Assembly (NCBI GenBank): GCA_049300095.1 | Contig: JBAQYM010000047.1 | Location: 1 to 30,581, forward strand | DNA from: SbD1 sp049300095 | GTDB lineage: Bacteria; Desulfobacterota; Syntrophobacteria; Syntrophobacterales; Syntrophobacteraceae | Length of the DNA: 30,581 nt | Direction of reading: 5' to 3' | Shown here: positions 16,029 through 24,219 of the stretch, piece after piece | Position numbering within the stretch: the first letter of the stretch is position 1 | Layout of the letters: each line of letters starts with the position of its first letter | Translations under genes and position numbers: made by a program | The notes under the pieces: model-generated | The model's input: only the letters and a program-made list of their open reading frames with translations | What the model was told of the DNA's origin: nothing | Database searches by the model: none

Positions 16029-16140
16029 TCGTGGATCACTGGCTGATTCGTACTATCCACAGTGCCCGGAAACCCGATGTCTGCTGCGTGCTCTCCGAGC
16101 CCCCCTGGTACTTCGCACTTGATACCTGGCACCCTCCCCT

Positions 16141-16947
16141 TCAACTCTTCCGCGCGAACGCCTTAAAAAACGTGTAGCAAAACACGCCGTCCGGCTCGGC
16201 CGTCCTGTAGAGGTCCCGGATGCCCTCGTCAAAAACGGCCTGATCCAGCATCCCGCTTTTGATCGCGGCTTCGCGAACTCCCTCGATCATCGCCGTGAAG
16301 GTCCTTTTGATAAAGCCTTCCACAAACGCGGGCTTCGAGGCGTCAACGTAGACCATGCGAGGAGATACGCGAATCGAGGAATATCCCGCTTCGCTAAGGA
16401 GGGGGTAGAGCTGCCTGCCGATCATGGCGTTGCCACCCGAGTTTTTTTGGAGATCGACCTGGCATTGAATCGCCCTGTGGGCCGCTTCGCTGTCGGGATG
16501 GAAAAACGTGGAACCGTGATCGCCTTCGATAACGGTCATGGTGCCGCCGGTCTTGAGAAGTTTCTGCAGGGCGCTCAGCGCCTCGGCGGGTCGCGGGATG
16601 TGTTCGAGAACGAAGCAGACAAAGACGTGATCGAACGATCCCGGGGCGAAAGGCAGGTTGAAGAGGTCGCCCTGCTGGAATTGAACGTTTGCGAACCCGC
16701 CCTGCTCGACCCTCCTCTTGGCCCTGGCGATCGATTGCTCGGATATGTCAACCGAAGTGATCTGGGCATGCGGGCTGTTCTTGGCCAGCGTCACCGTTTG
16801 CGCCCCGACCCCGCAACCCGCTTCGAGCACCTTGCTCCCGGAGGGATACCAGGTATCGGAGTGCAACAGGTCAACGAGCGTGGACGCCTGGTCCTGAAGC
16901 CGTATATTCTCTTTTTGATGGTATCCGTGGACGTACCCTCGAGTCAT
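16141..16947 (-). CDS. Class I SAM-dependent methyltransferase
   Basis: 268 residues. Motif I VLEAGCGVGAQT (residues 40-51) binds S-adenosylmethionine; acidic motif II is ITSVDIS, and FQQGDLFNLPFAPGSFDHVFVCFVLEHI carries motifs III-IV in the UbiE/Methyltransf_11 style. The C-terminal half has MVYVDASKPAFVEGFIKRTFTAMIEGV and is helical, which probably forms the substrate cap. The substrate cannot be told. GGGAGGTGAAGGA gives a very strong ribosome binding site before the ATG. It is convergent with the DUF2971 gene (112 bp apart) and transcribed alone. Confidence 0.9.
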   Translation of the reverse strand: MTRGYVHGYHQKENIRLQDQASTLVDLLHSDTWYPSGSKVLEAGCGVGAQTVTLAKNSPHAQITSVDISEQSIARAKRRVEQGGFANVQFQQGDLFNLPFAPGSFDHVFVCFVLEHIPRPAEALSALQKLLKTGGTMTVIEGDHGSTFFHPDSEAAHRAIQCQVDLQKNSGGNAMIGRQLYPLLSEAGYSSIRVSPRMVYVDASKPAFVEGFIKRTFTAMIEGVREAAIKSGMLDQAVFDEGIRDLYRTAEPDGVFCYTFFKAFARKS

Positions 16948-17244
16948 TATCCTTCACCTCCCGGATAGTGTTTACCATCAACGGCGCGCAAATTCATCCG
17001 GTAATATGCATACAGGCGGATGGGTGGCCGCGATTATACAGGTATCGCGGATGCGGATCGAGCGGAGCGTGTCGAGCGGACAAGCGAACAGCGCCCGTGG
17101 CGGGGCGGGTTTCACGGACCGCCACATCGCCGACGCCCTGAGATGCTCACGGCAAACCGGCGGGCGGAAAACGGCGTCCCCCGCATGCTTCCCGGAGATC
17201 CAAAACGGCGCGGTTGCGCCCTGCCGCATTATTCCGGGGAGAAA
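16948..17244. other. Noncoding gap
   Basis: Nearly 300 bp with no supported gene; the short frames present have no ribosome binding site or family match. It carries the upstream region of the methyltransferase gene, but no clear promoter boxes were found. Confidence 0.5.
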
Positions 17245-17442
17245 TCACGGGCTCGAAACATCGGAGAAAATGCAGTCCAGGCTGATATCTTCATTCACAT
17301 CTTCGCACCAGAAACGCGAGTTAAAGAAATCAACAGCATCCGAGAAGCTCTCGATGATCTCCTCATCGGTCCACCCTTTTTTTCGATACTCTTCAATTAC
17401 TTCAGGCGGCAAATCGGAAAGAGCCGCAACGGGCCGAATCAT
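17245..17442 (-). CDS. Small acidic protein, unknown function
   Basis: 65 residues from an ATG at 17442, chosen because GGAAGGGGTGG lies just upstream. It begins MIRPVAALSDLPPEVIEEYR and contains KKGWTDEEIIESFSDAVDFF, then an acidic C-terminus with two cysteines (WCEDVNEDISLDCIF). The pattern suggests two or three helices, perhaps a regulatory or antitoxin-like protein, but no partner gene is seen. No family is recognised. Confidence 0.55.
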   Translation of the reverse strand: MIRPVAALSDLPPEVIEEYRKKGWTDEEIIESFSDAVDFFNSRFWCEDVNEDISLDCIFSDVSSP

Positions 17443-17677
17443 TTTTCCACCCCTTCCCGCGAATGAGAGACGAATTTGAGTCAACAGGGGGCCTGATTGA
17501 TCGCCACGACGGCAGACGCAATGATCGAACGTGTGAACCTGATGCAAGTTCCATTCCCATTCGAATCCGATCACCGCATTGCCGTTTTGGGAAAAATCCG
17601 CGGGACATCGCGAAAGCTGGGGATTGCGATGAAACTTTCAGATGACATTCTTTGTAACCGGGAAGTTTCAGTGAACC

Positions 17678-17749
17678 GCGCCGAGGCGACCTGATGCGCC
17701 GAGGCGACCCGATGCGCCGAGGCGACCCGATGCGCCGAGGCGACCCGAT
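17678..17749. repeat. 18-bp tandem repeat, four units
   Basis: The unit GCGCCGAGGCGACCCGAT occurs four times head to tail: 17678, 17696, 17714, 17732. The first unit has one T for C; the other three are identical. The unit is a multiple of three but no gene spans it. Confidence 0.9.
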
Positions 17750-17931
17750 GCGGCCCGATCCGGCATCTTCCCGAAGGGTGGGAGCCGCTTTGAGGGGCTG
17801 TTGCCCAAAGAAATATTCAAGTTGAGCGACTATCGAGCCGGACGTGAGTCCCCCTCCCTTCGAGGGGAGGGGTTAGGGGAGGGTGTTGAATTTTCAAGTA
17901 CTTACGACCCCCTCCCCCAGCCCCTCCCGCC

Positions 17932-18001
17932 AAGGGAGGGGAGACCTCCGCCCTGTTTTGGCCATAAAGGGAGGGGAGACCTCCGCCCTGTTTTGGCCAT
18001 A
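17932..18001. repeat. 35-bp perfect tandem duplication
   Basis: Two identical 35-bp units, 17932-17966 and 17967-18001, each starting AAGGGAGGGGAGACC and ending TTTTGGCCATA. Perfect identity suggests recent duplication, or an assembly effect. Confidence 0.9.
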
Positions 18002-18044
18002 CCTGTCGTTACTTTTGCATTTGAGCAAACAGCCCGTCAACCCC

Positions 18045-18153
18045 GCCCCCACGTCCAGAGGAAGGCATCAGGCCCGCCGTAAATCCGCAGGAAGGCATCA
18101 GGCCCGCCGTAGATCCGTAGGGGCGGGGTTGATCCCCGCCCGGACTGCCGGAA
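18045..18153. repeat. Composite dispersed repeat, copy 1
   Basis: Two 30-bp tandem units (18059-18088, 18089-18118; AGGAAGGCATCAGGCCCGCC and on) are followed by a palindromic GGGCGGGGTTGATCCCCGCCC block at 18120-18140. The same parts are found at 30512-30581, the palindromic block in inverted order. Confidence 0.8.
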
Positions 18154-18431
18154 TGGAAAGGGCCGACCGTTTCGAACGTATTTGGATTGAATCCGCACCT
18201 GGGAAAGGACCTGTGGTTTGGCAACGGCCCGTAAATGGGCCGTCTGCATAAACAGCCCGTCCGCCACACCCCCCACGCCGCTTCGCGGTATTATCGACTC
18301 TCACCGCCACTTTTGTCCTCAAAGCGCTCGGGTTGATGAATCCGGTGCCGGAAATGCTTACACTTTTAAGAGGAATCCCTGTTGCCCGGGTTCCCTGGAT
18401 TCGATCCCAACTTGCGAGGAGGGTCCACAAT

Positions 18432-18623
18432 ATGGATGATATTAGTTCCGAGAGCGAGAAGTGCGCGTTTGAAGGAAAAACTTTCCCGGCAGGCGCCGAG
18501 CTTTGCTCGATCGATCTTTGTAAACAGTGTGACGGCGGAGAATTCAAACTGCCCCGCGAACAATCCCTGGCCGGCGAAGACCTCCTGGCCGACCCGGCCG
18601 AATCGTACTTCATACCGCTGTGA
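18432..18623 (+). CDS. Small four-Cys protein, unknown
   Basis: 63 residues from ATG 18432, with GAGGAGGG 8 nt upstream. The core reads CAFEGKTFPAGAELCSIDLC, then KQCDGGEF: four cysteines in a C-x13-C-x4-C-x2-C pattern. It resembles short 'C-x-DGK-x-Y-x-x-G' (DUF1496/von Willebrand C-like) segments, but the match is weak. No signal peptide, so cytoplasmic; metal binding is possible. It lies 112 nt upstream of the FmdB-type zinc ribbon gene and may be co-transcribed. Confidence 0.6.
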   Translation: MDDISSESEKCAFEGKTFPAGAELCSIDLCKQCDGGEFKLPREQSLAGEDLLADPAESYFIPL

Positions 18624-18735
18624 AGAAGCAACCGGGGGACCGGCGGCTTTCCGGCCTATTTTCCGGACGGCATGCCGCACGGCGGGAAGCGCCGGCCCCT
18701 GGATCGATATGCGGTGAAATTGAAAGGAGAGAGCA

Positions 18736-18963
18736 ATGCCTCTCTATGAATATAAGTGCAGAGAATGCGGAAACGTCTTCGAACGGCTCGTAATCGGGCG
18801 GGACGAGCTGGTGGAATGTCCAAAGTGCCGGGGCGGCGTCGAGAAGCTCATGTCGGAGTTCAGCGTCAATATTCCCGATGAAGTCTGCGGCCAATTGCCG
18901 AGAGGGGAGCCGCGGGAGCGCTGCACCGAATGCAGGCAGGGGGGCGCGGAATGCCCGTTGTAG
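18736..18963 (+). CDS. FmdB-family zinc ribbon protein
   Basis: 75 residues. The start MPLYEYKCRECGNVFERLV and the second pair CPKC form the four-Cys zinc ribbon of the FmdB/CxxC_CxxC_SSSS family, about residues 1-42. A second Cys cluster (C51, C63, C66, C73) follows in a tail that families often lack. These proteins are small regulators or assembly factors of unclear role; fmdB was named near formamidase/amidase genes. AAAGGAGAGAG precedes the ATG. It converges on the aspartate aminotransferase gene. Confidence 0.9.
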   Translation: MPLYEYKCRECGNVFERLVIGRDELVECPKCRGGVEKLMSEFSVNIPDEVCGQLPRGEPRERCTECRQGGAECPL

Positions 18964-18973
18964 GCCAGGGGCG

Positions 18974-19083
18974 GTGAAGAGTGAAGAGTGAACAGTGAAC
19001 AGAAAAAGACCCCCGCTCACCATCCACTGCTCACCACCCGCCCTTCACTGCTCACTCTTCACTGTTCACTGTTCACTCTTCAC
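18974..19083. repeat. Inverted arrays of a GTGAAGA/GTGAACA heptamer
   Basis: Four 7-bp units (GTGAAGA twice, GTGAACA twice; 18974-19001) face six units in reverse orientation (19042-19083). Positions 18981-19001 and 19063-19083 form a perfect 21-bp inverted repeat. It fills the gap between two convergent genes and may work as a two-way terminator. Confidence 0.85.
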
Positions 19084-19085
19084 TG

Positions 19086-20282
19086 CTATTCCAGCTTACC
19101 CAGCGCTTTTGCGATAGAGTCGAACCCCCGGTCGATTTCCTCCACCGAGAGGGCATAGGAAAACCGCAGGCAGCGGTCCTCGCCGAAGGCGCTTCCCGGG
19201 ACCACCGCCACATGGGCCTCTTCCATCAGGTAGTCGGCAAGGTCCAGCGAAGTGTTTATCTCGTGCCCCCCGGCCTTCCCGCCGAAATAGGCGCTGAAAT
19301 TCGGGAAGACGTAGAAGGCGCCATCGGGCTCGGGGCAGGTGACGCCCTGAAGCCTCGATAATCTATCGAGCACGAGGCGGGACCGGCCCTCGAAGACTTC
19401 CGCCATCCTTCCCACCGACCCCTGGTTGCCCTCGAGGGCTTCCACACCCGCCCACTGGGCAATCGAGGTGGGATTGCTCGTGGATTGGCTCTGGACCTTG
19501 GTTGCGGCCTTGACCGCCTCGGCGTCGCCGACAAGATACCCGATGCGCCACCCGGTCATGCAGTAACTCTTGCTGACGCCGCTGACGATAAAGGTGCGGT
19601 CTTGAAGCTTCTTTTCGACCATCGGAAGGCTTGCCCATTTGTGGCCGCCGAAAAGAATCCGGTAATAGATGTCGTCGCTTGCCACCAGGACGTTTTCATG
19701 CCGCAGGAGCACCTCGGCAAGGCCCTTGAGGTCCTCTTCCGCGTAGTATTTGCCGGTCGGGTTGGACGGGCTGTTCAGGATGAAAAGCCGCGTCTTCGGG
19801 GTAATGGCGCTCTCGAGGTCTTCGGGGCGCAGCCTGAAGCTGTTTTTCTCGCGGCAGGGAACGATAACCGGGGTCCCATCGGCCAGTTCGACCATGTCCG
19901 GATAGCTCACCCAATAGGGCGAGGGGATGATGACCTCGTCGCCGGGATCGAGCAGCGCCTGCATCAGATTATAGAGGGCGTGCTTGCCCCCGCACGATAC
20001 CAGGACGTTTTCCCGCCCGTAGGAAATGCCGTAGTCGGCCAGCACGGTGCGGCGGACGGCGTCTTTGAGTTCGTCGATTCCACCCACCGCCGTGTAGCGG
20101 GTTTGGCCCGACCGGATGCTTTTCACCGCCGCTTCCCGGATGTGTTCCGGAGTGCCGAAATCGGGCTCGCCGACGCCGAAGTTGACTATATTGACGCCGC
20201 TGCGCTTGAGTTCCTTGGCCTTGGCGTTAATGGTAAGCGTGGCGGAAGGTTTTATCCTGGCAACTCTTCGAGCTAGTCTCAT
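19086..20282 (-). CDS. aspC: Class I aspartate aminotransferase
   Basis: 398 residues, the usual length of the Thermus/Bacillus-type (I-gamma/Ib) enzyme. It moves the amino group between aspartate and 2-oxoglutarate. PLP fold-type I marks: VNFGVGEPDF near the N-terminus, NSPSNPTG (N174), ASDDIYYRI (D204, Y206), Schiff-base K238 in SGVSKSYCMTGWRIGY, and the C-terminal LRFSYA with the carboxylate-binding Arg. Its ATG overlaps the truA stop (ATGA), so it is translationally coupled to truA. It may also take prephenate, as some Ib members do; this cannot be resolved here. Confidence 0.93.
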   Translation of the reverse strand: MRLARRVARIKPSATLTINAKAKELKRSGVNIVNFGVGEPDFGTPEHIREAAVKSIRSGQTRYTAVGGIDELKDAVRRTVLADYGISYGRENVLVSCGGKHALYNLMQALLDPGDEVIIPSPYWVSYPDMVELADGTPVIVPCREKNSFRLRPEDLESAITPKTRLFILNSPSNPTGKYYAEEDLKGLAEVLLRHENVLVASDDIYYRILFGGHKWASLPMVEKKLQDRTFIVSGVSKSYCMTGWRIGYLVGDAEAVKAATKVQSQSTSNPTSIAQWAGVEALEGNQGSVGRMAEVFEGRSRLVLDRLSRLQGVTCPEPDGAFYVFPNFSAYFGGKAGGHEINTSLDLADYLMEEAHVAVVPGSAFGEDRCLRFSYALSVEEIDRGFDSIAKALGKLE

Positions 20283-21082
20283 TGTGTCTTCTCCGGGCGG
20301 GACCCTTCTCCATCCCTGGCATATTTTACGGACATGAGGTAAAGACCGTGGGCCGGCGCGGTTATTCCCGCCTTCCTGCGGTCCCTGCCATCGAGTATCC
20401 GGGAAAAGTCCTCGGGGGTGCGCTTCCCTTTTCCGACCTCGACCAACGTCCCCGTAATATTTCTGACCATGTGGCGCAAAAACCCGTTCGCCTCGAACAC
20501 AAGCACCAGATAATCCGGCCGGGGCCGCTCGATCTCGGCCCGCAGCAGGTTTCGCTCAGGCGAGGAAACCGGGGAACCGGAAGCCATGAAAGCCGAAAAA
20601 TCGTTCACGCCGCGAATGATTCTCAGGCACTCTTCCATCGGGGCCGTCGAAAGCGGCCGGCGCACATGCCAGACGCTTTTTCGAAGGAGCGCAGACGGAA
20701 CGGGGCGGTTCAGTATATGGTATTCGTAAATCTTGCTTACGGCCGAAAAGCGCGCATGAAAGGATTCTTCCACCTCTTCGGCTTCGAGCACGACGATGTC
20801 GCTCGGAAGGAGGCTGTTGAGCCCCTTCAAAATTTCCTCGGGCTTGAGCCTGCTCCGGGTGTAAAAATTTATCACCTGGGCCCTTGCGTGCACGCCCGCG
20901 TCCGTGCGGCCCGAAGCGCGAACGCCCACCTCGCCTCCGAGCATCACCCCGAGCCGCGACTCGACCATCTCCTGGATGGAAAGACACCCGGCCTGCCGCT
21001 GCCATCCGTGGTACCCGGACCCGTCGTATTCGAGGACCAGTTTTATGTTCCGCCGGGCTTGGACGTCGTATTCATTCATCAT
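20279..21082 (-). CDS. truA: tRNA pseudouridine(38-40) synthase TruA
   Basis: 267 residues. It converts uridines 38-40 in the anticodon arm of tRNAs to pseudouridine. The catalytic Asp is D61 in GRTDAGVHA; other family marks are LEYDGSGYHGWQRQ, HARFSAVSKIYEY and GFLRHMVRNI. I chose ATG 21082 because AAAGG lies 7 nt upstream; an in-frame GTG at 21097 lies in repeat sequence and lacks a ribosome binding site. The ATGA overlap with the aminotransferase gene shows co-translation. Confidence 0.95.
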   Translation of the reverse strand: MMNEYDVQARRNIKLVLEYDGSGYHGWQRQAGCLSIQEMVESRLGVMLGGEVGVRASGRTDAGVHARAQVINFYTRSRLKPEEILKGLNSLLPSDIVVLEAEEVEESFHARFSAVSKIYEYHILNRPVPSALLRKSVWHVRRPLSTAPMEECLRIIRGVNDFSAFMASGSPVSSPERNLLRAEIERPRPDYLVLVFEANGFLRHMVRNITGTLVEVGKGKRTPEDFSRILDGRDRRKAGITAPAHGLYLMSVKYARDGEGSRPEKTQ

Positions 21083-21092
21083 CGAGTAACCT

Positions 21093-21224
21093 TTCACCGC
21101 AGAGATCGCAGAGCTACCGCGGAGAAAATCCGGAGAAAGGTCCGATTATATGAGCCGTGGCTGCCTGTGAGCCCCTGGCTCCCTAAACCCTTTCTCCGCG
21201 TCCTCCGCGTCCTCCGCGGTGAAA
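21093..21224. repeat. 'Accgcagag'-type inverted repeat between argC and truA
   Basis: TTTCACCGC (21093-21101) and GCGGTGAAA (21216-21224) are the ends of a repeat whose arms are built from CGCAGAG- and TCCGCG-type short units. A related fragment is near 14975. It fills the 150-bp spacer in an otherwise compact minus-strand run. Confidence 0.65.
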
Positions 21225-21234
21225 CTTACACGGA

Positions 21235-22275
21235 TCAGGGCTGCCAGGGGGCGGAATCGAGCCCCGCGTTCTCGGCCAGCCCGCACATTAGGTTCATATT
21301 GCACACAGCCTGGCCGGAGGCGCCCCTGGTGAGGTTGTCGATGACCGAAATGACGATCACCCTGCGCGTGCGCGCATCCACCTTCCAGCCCAGGTCGCAG
21401 TAATTGCTGCCCCGGACCTGAAGCGACACGGGAAGCTGCCCGGGCCCGGACAGGCGCACGAAAGCCTCGTTCGCATAAAAGGCCCCGAACGCATCGTCCA
21501 CCCGCGCGGCCGACACCCCATCCCCGAGGTTCGCATAGACCGTGCTCAATATTCCCCGGCTCATCGGGACGAGGTGCGGGGTAAAGTTGATCGTGACGTC
21601 CCTTCCGGCAAGCACGCTCAGTTCCTGTTCGATTTCCGGCGTGTGGCGGTGCTCGGCGACCTTATATGCCTTAAACCCCTCGTTTACCTCGCAGAAATGC
21701 ACGCCGAGCGACACCTCGCGCCCAGCTCCCGACACCCCGGACTTGGAATCGGCGATGATGCTCGCCGGGTCGATCAGGCCCTTACGGAGAAGAGGCGCCA
21801 CGGCAAGGATCACGCTCGTCGGGTAGCACCCCGGGTTTGCCACGAGGCGCGCCCCCCTGATGCGCTCCCGGTAAAGTTCGGGAAGGCCGTAGACCGCCTC
21901 ATCGAGCAACTCCGGGGTCTTATGGGCCGAATACCACTTCCCGTAGACGGAGGGGTCTCTCAGGCGATAATCGGCGCTGAGGTCGATCACCCTCGCCCCA
22001 AGGTCCAGGAGCCCTGGTATGATGCCCATCGCCGCCTCGTGCGGCAGGGCCGTGAAAACGATATCCGACGACGCGGCGAGCTTTTTCGGGTCGGGCTCCT
22101 CGAAAACCAGCTCGCAGTGACGCTTGAGGGCGGGATAGTGATCGTCGAGCCTCTGGCCCTTGTGCCGCCTCGACGTGATCATGGTGACCCGCGCCGAAGG
22201 GTGGGCGCTCAGAAGGCGCGCAAGCTCGAATCCCGTGTAGCCGGATGCCCCGGCGATTGCAACACGCACCGGCAT
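21235..22275 (-). CDS. argC: N-acetyl-gamma-glutamyl-phosphate reductase
   Basis: 346 residues, full length. It makes N-acetylglutamate semialdehyde in arginine synthesis with NADPH. The N-terminal nucleotide-binding motif is IAGASGYTGFELARLL; the active-site Cys is C150 in VANPGCYPTS; the substrate site shows SGVSGAGRE, and HRHTPEIEQEL includes the catalytic His. It lies between the ribosomal genes rpsI and truA. The 165-bp gap after rpsI contains a small hairpin (22341-22360). Confidence 0.96.
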   Translation of the reverse strand: MPVRVAIAGASGYTGFELARLLSAHPSARVTMITSRRHKGQRLDDHYPALKRHCELVFEEPDPKKLAASSDIVFTALPHEAAMGIIPGLLDLGARVIDLSADYRLRDPSVYGKWYSAHKTPELLDEAVYGLPELYRERIRGARLVANPGCYPTSVILAVAPLLRKGLIDPASIIADSKSGVSGAGREVSLGVHFCEVNEGFKAYKVAEHRHTPEIEQELSVLAGRDVTINFTPHLVPMSRGILSTVYANLGDGVSAARVDDAFGAFYANEAFVRLSGPGQLPVSLQVRGSNYCDLGWKVDARTRRVIVISVIDNLTRGASGQAVCNMNLMCGLAENAGLDSAPWQP

Positions 22276-22340
22276 AGCATTGCTCCATGTCCAGACAAAA
22301 TGAGGGGCACTGCACCAGCGGCGCAGCGCCCCAATTATTC

Positions 22341-22360
22341 AAACCGAGTTGGCTCGGTTT
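22341..22360. terminator. Small hairpin between rpsI and argC, weak terminator candidate
   Basis: AAACCGAG and CTCGGTTT form an 8-bp stem with a 4-nt loop. On the minus strand it lies after rpsI and is followed by GAATAATT rather than a T-run, so termination is doubtful; partial attenuation is possible. Confidence 0.35.
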
Positions 22361-22440
22361 TCCCTTTAAAGGATCGCCTGGAAAAAAGACGGAGAGAAAC
22401 CGGGCTCAAAACCCCCACCCGGCATCGGTCCGGGTCCGGA

Positions 22441-22833
22441 CTAACGTTTCGAATACTGGAAGCGCGCTCTGGCGCCCTTACGTCCGTATTTTTTCCGTTC
22501 CTTCACGCGCGAATCGCGCGTCAGGAAACCGGCCCTCTTGAGGACTTCGCGGAATTCGGGATTGAGTTCGAGCAACGCCTTGGAAATCCCGTGCCGGATG
22601 GCGCCGGCCTGTCCCGAGATGCCCCCGCCCATCACGGTGACCAAGATGTCGAGCTTTCCGAGCGTGTTGGTGAGCACCATGGGCTGAGCGATGACCATCT
22701 TGCTCGTTTCCCTGTCCAGGTACTGTTCCGAGGGCGTCTTATTGATCTCGACGCGGCCGGTCCCCGGTTTTATCCATACGCGGGCTACCGCCGTTTTTCT
22801 CTTTCCCGTTGCGTAAAAACGTTCTTCAGCCAT
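22441..22833 (-). CDS. rpsI: 30S ribosomal protein S9
   Basis: 130 residues, normal length. YATGKRKTAVARVWIKPG near the start, GGGISGQAGAIRHGISKAL in the middle, and the basic C-terminal tail ending FQYSKR, which reaches into the ribosomal P site. It follows rplM by 75 nt, the conserved L13-S9 order. Confidence 0.98.
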   Translation of the reverse strand: MAEERFYATGKRKTAVARVWIKPGTGRVEINKTPSEQYLDRETSKMVIAQPMVLTNTLGKLDILVTVMGGGISGQAGAIRHGISKALLELNPEFREVLKRAGFLTRDSRVKERKKYGRKGARARFQYSKR

Positions 22834-22908
22834 CTAACCGCATCTCCTGAATGTATCCTCGGCCGCCGGGTTTCGCCGCGCTTGACCCGAACTGCAAGGG
22901 CCCGGATT

Positions 22909-23352
22909 TTAGCTGTATTTCTCGATCAATTTAAACGTCGCGGGCTGCTGAGCTTCGTGGGGATGCTCCGAACCCGTGTACACTTTGAGCTTCTTTATCA
23001 GTTTGCGCCCGAGACGGTTCTTGGGCAGCATGCCCCAGACGGCGAGGCGGATCATCCGTTCAGGCTTTTCCTGGATGAGCTTGCGGGCGATCGTGGACTT
23101 CATGCCGCCCATGTAGCCGCTGTAGCGGTAATATGTCTTCTGGTTCCATTTGTCGCCCGTCAGCTTGATCTTGTCGGCATTGACGACGATGACGAATTCC
23201 CCCACGTCCACGTGCGGCGTGAAGGTGGTCAGGTGCTTACCGCGAATCCGGACGGCAATCTGGCTTGCAAGGCGGCCGAGGACCTGGTTTTCGGCATCGA
23301 CCACGACCCATTTGCGCTTATCCGGCTCAAATTTTGCGCTTACCGTTTTCAT
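22909..23352 (-). CDS. rplM: 50S ribosomal protein L13
   Basis: 147 residues, normal length. WVVVDAENQVLGRLAS at the N-terminus, KIKLTGDKWNQKTYYRYSGY and the signature VWGMLPKNRLGRK are all present. It is the first gene of the rplM-rpsI operon, and its promoter is seen at 23397-23425. The leader is only about 40 nt with no obvious autoregulatory fold. Confidence 0.98.
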   Translation of the reverse strand: MKTVSAKFEPDKRKWVVVDAENQVLGRLASQIAVRIRGKHLTTFTPHVDVGEFVIVVNADKIKLTGDKWNQKTYYRYSGYMGGMKSTIARKLIQEKPERMIRLAVWGMLPKNRLGRKLIKKLKVYTGSEHPHEAQQPATFKLIEKYS

Positions 23353-23396
23353 TGACTGGATCTCCGAAATTGGAAATAATTAACCTGAAGCAGTGA

Positions 23397-23425
23397 ATGA
23401 TACAGGCGGGATGGCGCCTTGTCAA
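23397..23425 (-). promoter_or_regulatory. Sigma-70 promoter of rplM-rpsI
   Basis: On the minus strand: TTGACA (23425-23420), exactly 17 nt, TATCAT (23402-23397). Both boxes are close to consensus, as expected for ribosomal protein genes. Transcription would start near 23390. The rest of the gap up to 23641 holds nothing else clear. Confidence 0.75.
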
Positions 23426-23641
23426 GAAACTAATTGGAATAATGTGAAAGAATTTTGGAAGGCCACGGATTTCAGGTCAGGGGTAGGCCCTTTGAGCATA
23501 TTTTCTAAAGTCTTAGCGATGTTAGCAGTCCGAACTACCGGCGCAACTTCCAGTGTAAATTGAACAGCAATCAGAATCCTATTCCATTTTGGAATCCTTT
23601 AAAAAAACAAAACTTACCCCTCACAACCCTCGCAAACATAA

Positions 23642-24217
23642 TCACTCCTCGATTTTAGTCTTCGCTATGTAGTCATTAATCATTTTCCATATTTGCTTTC
23701 TCTCGTCCCAATAAGATTCTTTTTCTGAATGCCCCAGGGTCAGCATGTTCGCTTCTATTTCTCCACCTTCAACAATTGTCCTCTCTTCCTTTATCACTTG
23801 CTCCCAGAAGTTTGTTTTTCCTTTTTCGTCGGAATTGTCATACCGACTCATTTCTTCATCATTTAATGCTATGCAGTATTCAATAATGTAATATAATGCG
23901 TTCTTAGATAAAATAGCGACAGAATCTACGAACTTATGTCTCTTTGAATATCCATTCTCTATTGCATTTATAGCACTTCGGATACTTCTAGGATTGCTGC
24001 CAACTTGTATAACGCTATTAATAAATGGCAAGCATCCTGCGAAAAATAAAACCTGGTATTCGTTGGATTTGTTGCCTCTCTTCTTTTCACTGTCTAGGCG
24101 TTGAGTCTCCATGACGGTTTTTCCAGCATACTGTATCCTGGCAAATATCATATCTTTGTGCGTACAAATAAAATCTTTTATGTTCAATATATCTTCTACA
24201 ACATGTTTTTTATTCAT
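23642..24217 (-). CDS. Protein of unknown function, third gene of an AT-rich operon
   Basis: 191 residues. Mostly helical by composition: a charged start (MNKKHVVEDILNIKDF), a hydrophobic stretch VLFFAGCLPFINSVIQVG, a central helix with NALYYIIEYCIALNDEE, and a Lys/Glu-rich C-terminus. No family recognised. It starts 2 nt after the stop of the upstream gene, inside a doubled AAGGATGAAT sequence, so its translation is likely coupled. AT-rich like its two operon mates. Confidence 0.75.
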   Translation of the reverse strand: MNKKHVVEDILNIKDFICTHKDMIFARIQYAGKTVMETQRLDSEKKRGNKSNEYQVLFFAGCLPFINSVIQVGSNPRSIRSAINAIENGYSKRHKFVDSVAILSKNALYYIIEYCIALNDEEMSRYDNSDEKGKTNFWEQVIKEERTIVEGGEIEANMLTLGHSEKESYWDERKQIWKMINDYIAKTKIEE

Positions 24218-24219
24218 CC

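Larger units (their letters stand above)
17443..18431. other. Repeat-rich noncoding kilobase
   Basis: No gene is supported. It holds four 18-bp tandem units (17678-17749), a CCCCTCCC/GGGAGGGG hairpin (17851-17872), two 35-bp tandem copies (17932-18001), and a composite repeat (18045-18153) that also occurs at the window end. The open frames here are products of repeat translation. Confidence 0.7.

Noticed and set aside
16978..17229. 83-residue minus-strand frame
   Set aside because: No start signal; Arg/Ala/Pro-rich sequence typical of noncoding GC-rich DNA.
17678..18001. Possible CRISPR array
   Set aside because: The units are directly adjacent with no spacers and no cas genes are present.
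18974..19083. Heptamer array as a CRISPR or replication-origin iteron set
   Set aside because: Seven-base units without spacers, no Rep gene nearby, and placement between convergent gene ends favour a terminator or simple repeat.
21574..23355. 593-residue plus-strand open frame
   Set aside because: Runs antisense over argC, rpsI and rplM, which are certain genes; a result of high GC content.
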